From assembly GCA_018715425.1 (NCBI GenBank), contig DVLR01000257.1, positions 1-7,998 of the forward strand: a stretch of DNA of 7,998 nucleotides. Direction: 5' to 3'. Position 1 is the stretch's first letter. Each line of letters begins with the position of its first letter. The notes below the pieces were generated by a model that saw only the letters and a program-made list of their open reading frames with translations, made no database searches and was not told the origin of the DNA. This DNA is from Candidatus Merdenecus merdavium. Its GTDB lineage: Bacteria; Bacillota; Clostridia; Lachnospirales; Lachnospiraceae. A program made the translations under genes and the position numbers. Below are positions 5,768 to 7,998 of this stretch, piece by piece.

Positions 5768-7443
5768 TCTTTGACTACATCATAAGATAATTTTCTTCTT
5801 CTGTACTCGTCTACGATACCTTTATTGTTCATGGTACGGGGACGGGTATGGAACCAACTGTCGCTGACTCTTCCGTCACAAAACTGCCAGATATAAATAC
5901 CACTGCAGCCATCGTGCCCGGCTACTGCCTTAATTTGTTTGCTCAACGTTTCTGCCTGATATTCTTCTGTCCATTTCACCTGAGAGGGATGTCTATATCC
6001 ATAAATTGCACCTGCGCCGATTTCCGTAATCAAGAACGGTTTTCCGTTTCCTTCTGTATCTGTCTGAACCCAGTTATATAAATCTTCCAGATATTCCTTA
6101 ACTGGGGTATCATGATACCACTGAGGGTAAATATTATATGATACTACTTCTGGATACCCAAAACATCTGTCCGTCTTAAACTGGCAGCTGGCCGAGGAAC
6201 GAGGACGTGAATCATCTAAACTTTTAATGAGATCATATTGCTTTTTATAACATTGTTCTCCATATTCCGTATGGCTTGCGCATTCATTTAATATTCCCCA
6301 TATATAAATGGAAGGGTGGTTATAGTGTGCTGTAATCATCTCAGTTATACATGTTTCACATTGTTCCTCAAAAAAAGGATTTCTCATATCCTGTTCTGAC
6401 AGGCCTCTGGCGTGATTCTCTTCCCATACCAGAATTCCCTGTTCATCACATAAGTCCAAAAACAGTTCATCATTAGGATAATGTACTGCTCTTATAGAAT
6501 TTGCCCCTAAATCTTTTGCCAGCATTAGATCATATTGCATGGCCTCCAGCGGAAGCGCACACCCGAATTGGGGATGATCTTCATGCCTGCACAGTCCTTT
6601 TATAAATATTTTTTTGCCGTTTAATAATAGATCCTTTCCCTCTATGCGGATTTCTCTAAACCCTACACGTTCAATACAATCATCCATCGGAACATTTTCC
6701 TTATTCCTCAAAATGGTGGTAAGGTAATAAAGATTTGGGGTTTGCGGACACCACATTTCTACATTGCTGCACAGTATTTCTTCTGTTTCAATAACTTTAG
6801 TTTCATTTTTTTGCAATGTAACAGGTAATGTTACGATTTTATTATCTTCGAGTTTAACCTCAATAGAACCTTCAAAGTCTTCATTTGATACATTGCATAG
6901 ACAGATTTCCGCTTTACCAAACCAGGCCTTATCTGTCCCATCTTTTTGTTTATTTGTCTTCCAGACCGGAGTGAAATGAACCCATTTTACATAAGCATCC
7001 TCTATTTTTTCCTTAACTACAGCTCTGGAAATTCCTCCATAAGATTGATAATCATTGGGTATATGAAGGGCCGATTCCTCTCCAAATGAATTATCCACGA
7101 TGACTTCTAATGTATGCATTCCTGCTGGAAGATTACGCAATATAACCTCAAAAGCTGTATATGCATTATAATGGCTTCCTACTGTTTTACCATCTACTAA
7201 TATGGTAGCAGTGTGGCTTACTCCCTTAAATTCTAACCGAATATTTCCTTCCGCTTCAAAGGCTCTTGAATACATAGCTTTACCACGATATGCTTCCATG
7301 CCTGGATAGTTCTCCCAGCAGCTTGGCACGATAACCTGATATTCTTTGCCCTTCTCTGTACCCGCTAAAGCTTGAAAGTCCCATAAAGCTGATGACAGCT
7401 CTTCGCATTTTCTTATTTTGTGAGTCTCAAATCCTCTTACCAT
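5734..7443 (-). CDS. Glycoside hydrolase family 2, beta-glucuronidase-like (UidA-like)
   Basis: A 569-residue cytoplasmic enzyme; E. coli UidA has 603 residues. The sugar-binding jelly-roll domain covers about 10-150 (with PSCWENYPGMEAYRG and NDYQSYGGISR), an immunoglobulin-like domain about 150-265 ending in ERVGFREIRI, and the TIM barrel from about 270. The acid/base glutamate is Glu387 in GILNECAS and the nucleophile is probably Glu474 in LITEIGAG. Further hallmarks are RHEDHPQFG (286-294), SIRAVHYPND (316-325), WTEEYQ (491-496), and Asn539/Lys541 in NNKG, the N-x-K motif that recognises the uronate carboxylate in glucuronidases. Compared with E. coli the stretch between EEN and NHPS is about 17 residues shorter, so the active-site 'Loop 1' appears absent, which usually goes with preference for oligosaccharide over small aglycone substrates. 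No signal peptide. GGGAG lies upstream of the ATG. It would hydrolyse beta-linked glucuronic (or galacturonic) acid after import. A beta-galacturonidase is the main alternative. Confidence 0.88.
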   Translation of the reverse strand: MVRGFETHKIRKCEELSSALWDFQALAGTEKGKEYQVIVPSCWENYPGMEAYRGKAMYSRAFEAEGNIRLEFKGVSHTATILVDGKTVGSHYNAYTAFEVILRNLPAGMHTLEVIVDNSFGEESALHIPNDYQSYGGISRAVVKEKIEDAYVKWVHFTPVWKTNKQKDGTDKAWFGKAEICLCNVSNEDFEGSIEVKLEDNKIVTLPVTLQKNETKVIETEEILCSNVEMWCPQTPNLYYLTTILRNKENVPMDDCIERVGFREIRIEGKDLLLNGKKIFIKGLCRHEDHPQFGCALPLEAMQYDLMLAKDLGANSIRAVHYPNDELFLDLCDEQGILVWEENHARGLSEQDMRNPFFEEQCETCITEMITAHYNHPSIYIWGILNECASHTEYGEQCYKKQYDLIKSLDDSRPRSSASCQFKTDRCFGYPEVVSYNIYPQWYHDTPVKEYLEDLYNWVQTDTEGNGKPFLITEIGAGAIYGYRHPSQVKWTEEYQAETLSKQIKAVAGHDGCSGIYIWQFCDGRVSDSWFHTRPRTMNNKGIVDEYRRRKLSYDVVKEIFSGIETYKK

Positions 7444-7628
7444 ATCTTATCTCTCCCTAATCTATTAGAATAAATTAAAGTATTAAATATACAAACCAAT
7501 TCTATTATGATTAAATAAAATTCTTTAGTCTGTTATAATACTTTTTCTACTTTTGATAATATAGTATTTTCGAGATATCTTTAATGACTTATAATATTCA
7601 AATACTAACATATTCTGTTTTAATGAAG
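7444..7628 (-). other. AT-rich upstream region of the GH2 gene
   Basis: This 185-bp gene-free stretch lies between the GH2 start codon and the terminator of the dehydrogenase gene, so it should hold the GH2 promoter. I searched the minus strand and found only weak candidates, such as TATTAT or CATAAT hexamers with poor -35 boxes. That would fit activator dependence. The ribosome-binding site GGGAGAG is at its left end. I saw no copy of the TTTAAAC-CTGCAA repeat found near the regulator gene. No RNA gene or small coding frame was evident. Confidence 0.4.
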
Positions 7629-7677
7629 AAATGCCGGATCAGGTTAGGGACATCCATCTCTGCCTGATCCGGCATTT
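7629..7677. terminator. Intrinsic terminator of the dehydrogenase gene, symmetrical
   Basis: ATGCCGGATCAGG (7631-7643) and CCTGATCCGGCAT (7663-7675) form a perfect 13-bp GC-rich stem, extendable by two A-T pairs, with a 19-nt loop. It lies 14 nt past the dehydrogenase stop codon. On the minus strand the stem is followed by TTTCTTC, and on the plus strand by TTTTT, so it can terminate in either direction. It separates the dehydrogenase transcript from the GH2 unit. Confidence 0.88.
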
Positions 7678-7691
7678 TTATACTTTTAATT

Positions 7692-7998
7692 TTACAGATA
7701 CTTTTTATATTCTGGATTCACCGTGTGATTGATTTCCTCACCCTGATAATATTGTATCGTCTGTACCGCACAAGCTGTATACAGGTTGTGCATCGCTTCA
7801 TAAGTTGCCGTTGCGGTGTGGGGAGAGAACTGAATATTGTCCAAAGTACGCAGAGGGCTGTCTAAGGGAAATGGTTCAATACAAGTCACGTCCAATGCGG
7901 CCCCGGCTATTCTATGGCAACGTAATGCTTCATAAAGGTCTCCCTCATTTATCACACCGCCCCGGGATGTATTTATAAGCATGGCGCTGGGCTTCATC
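7692..7998 (-). CDS. D-isomer-specific 2-hydroxyacid dehydrogenase, C-terminal part (5' end outside window)
   Basis: The last 101-102 codons of an NAD-dependent D-2-hydroxyacid (phosphoglycerate dehydrogenase-like) dehydrogenase. The frame is open through the right edge, and the methionine at 7997 is internal: it begins the MKPSAMLINTSRGGVI strand of the Rossmann cofactor domain that occurs late in the family. Counting from that Met, the catalytic triad is visible: Arg12 in NTSRGG, Glu41 in DVTCIEPFP, and His60 in SPHTATAT. The end, with VQTIQYYQGEEINHTVNPEYKKYL, matches the family's typical C-terminal helix and tail, and there is no extra ACT domain. It is a separate transcription unit from the GH2 gene, closed by the terminator at 7629-7677. 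The true substrate (phosphoglycerate, glyoxylate/hydroxypyruvate or another 2-keto acid) cannot be decided from the fragment. Confidence 0.92.
   Translation of the reverse strand, partial: MKPSAMLINTSRGGVINEGDLYEALRCHRIAGAALDVTCIEPFPLDSPLRTLDNIQFSPHTATATYEAMHNLYTACAVQTIQYYQGEEINHTVNPEYKKYL

Overview
The window is AT-rich and looks like chromosome of a low-GC Gram-positive gut-type anaerobe, probably a Clostridia/Lachnospiraceae-like Firmicute. The evidence is strong GGAGG-type ribosome-binding sites, a lipoprotein-type solute-binding protein, sigma-A-like promoters and an ABC sugar importer without its own ATPase. The species assignment is inference. Gene density is high, and no mobile elements, RNA genes or CRISPR arrays were seen.

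Layout, left to right. Positions 1-4621 hold a leftward (minus-strand) operon. In transcription order it encodes a sugar-binding lipoprotein (3320-4621), a MalF-type permease (2341-3249), a MalG-type permease (1483-2322), a GH88 unsaturated glucuronyl hydrolase (329-1453) and a DUF2264 protein cut by the left edge (1-317). A terminator-like hairpin (3275-3298) separates the binding-protein gene from the permeases. Positions 4622-4912 are a divergent control region with a textbook promoter, overlapping inverted repeats and several palindromes. An AraC-family regulator (4913-5707, plus strand) follows. It converges on a GH2 beta-glucuronidase-like gene (5734-7443, minus strand), and a long AT-rich inverted repeat straddles the junction. 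An AT-rich upstream region and a strong bidirectional-looking terminator (7629-7677) isolate this block from the 3' end of a D-2-hydroxyacid dehydrogenase gene (7692-7998, minus strand, 5' end outside the window).

Together the genes look like a compact uronic-acid oligosaccharide utilisation locus. The lipoprotein and two permeases import an oligosaccharide, powered by an ATPase encoded elsewhere. Inside the cell the GH88 enzyme would remove a lyase-generated 4,5-unsaturated uronic acid from the non-reducing end, and the GH2 enzyme, which carries the N-x-K uronate-recognition motif, would remove saturated beta-linked glucuronic (or galacturonic) acid. The DUF2264 protein probably processes the same substrate. 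The AraC regulator is the obvious candidate for local control. The actual substrate (glycosaminoglycan, plant glucuronan/pectin side chain or another uronate glycan) cannot be told from this sequence. Nothing here is clearly an undescribed system. The most interesting points are the enzyme combination, the architecture of the divergent control region and the hairpin at the convergent gene junction.
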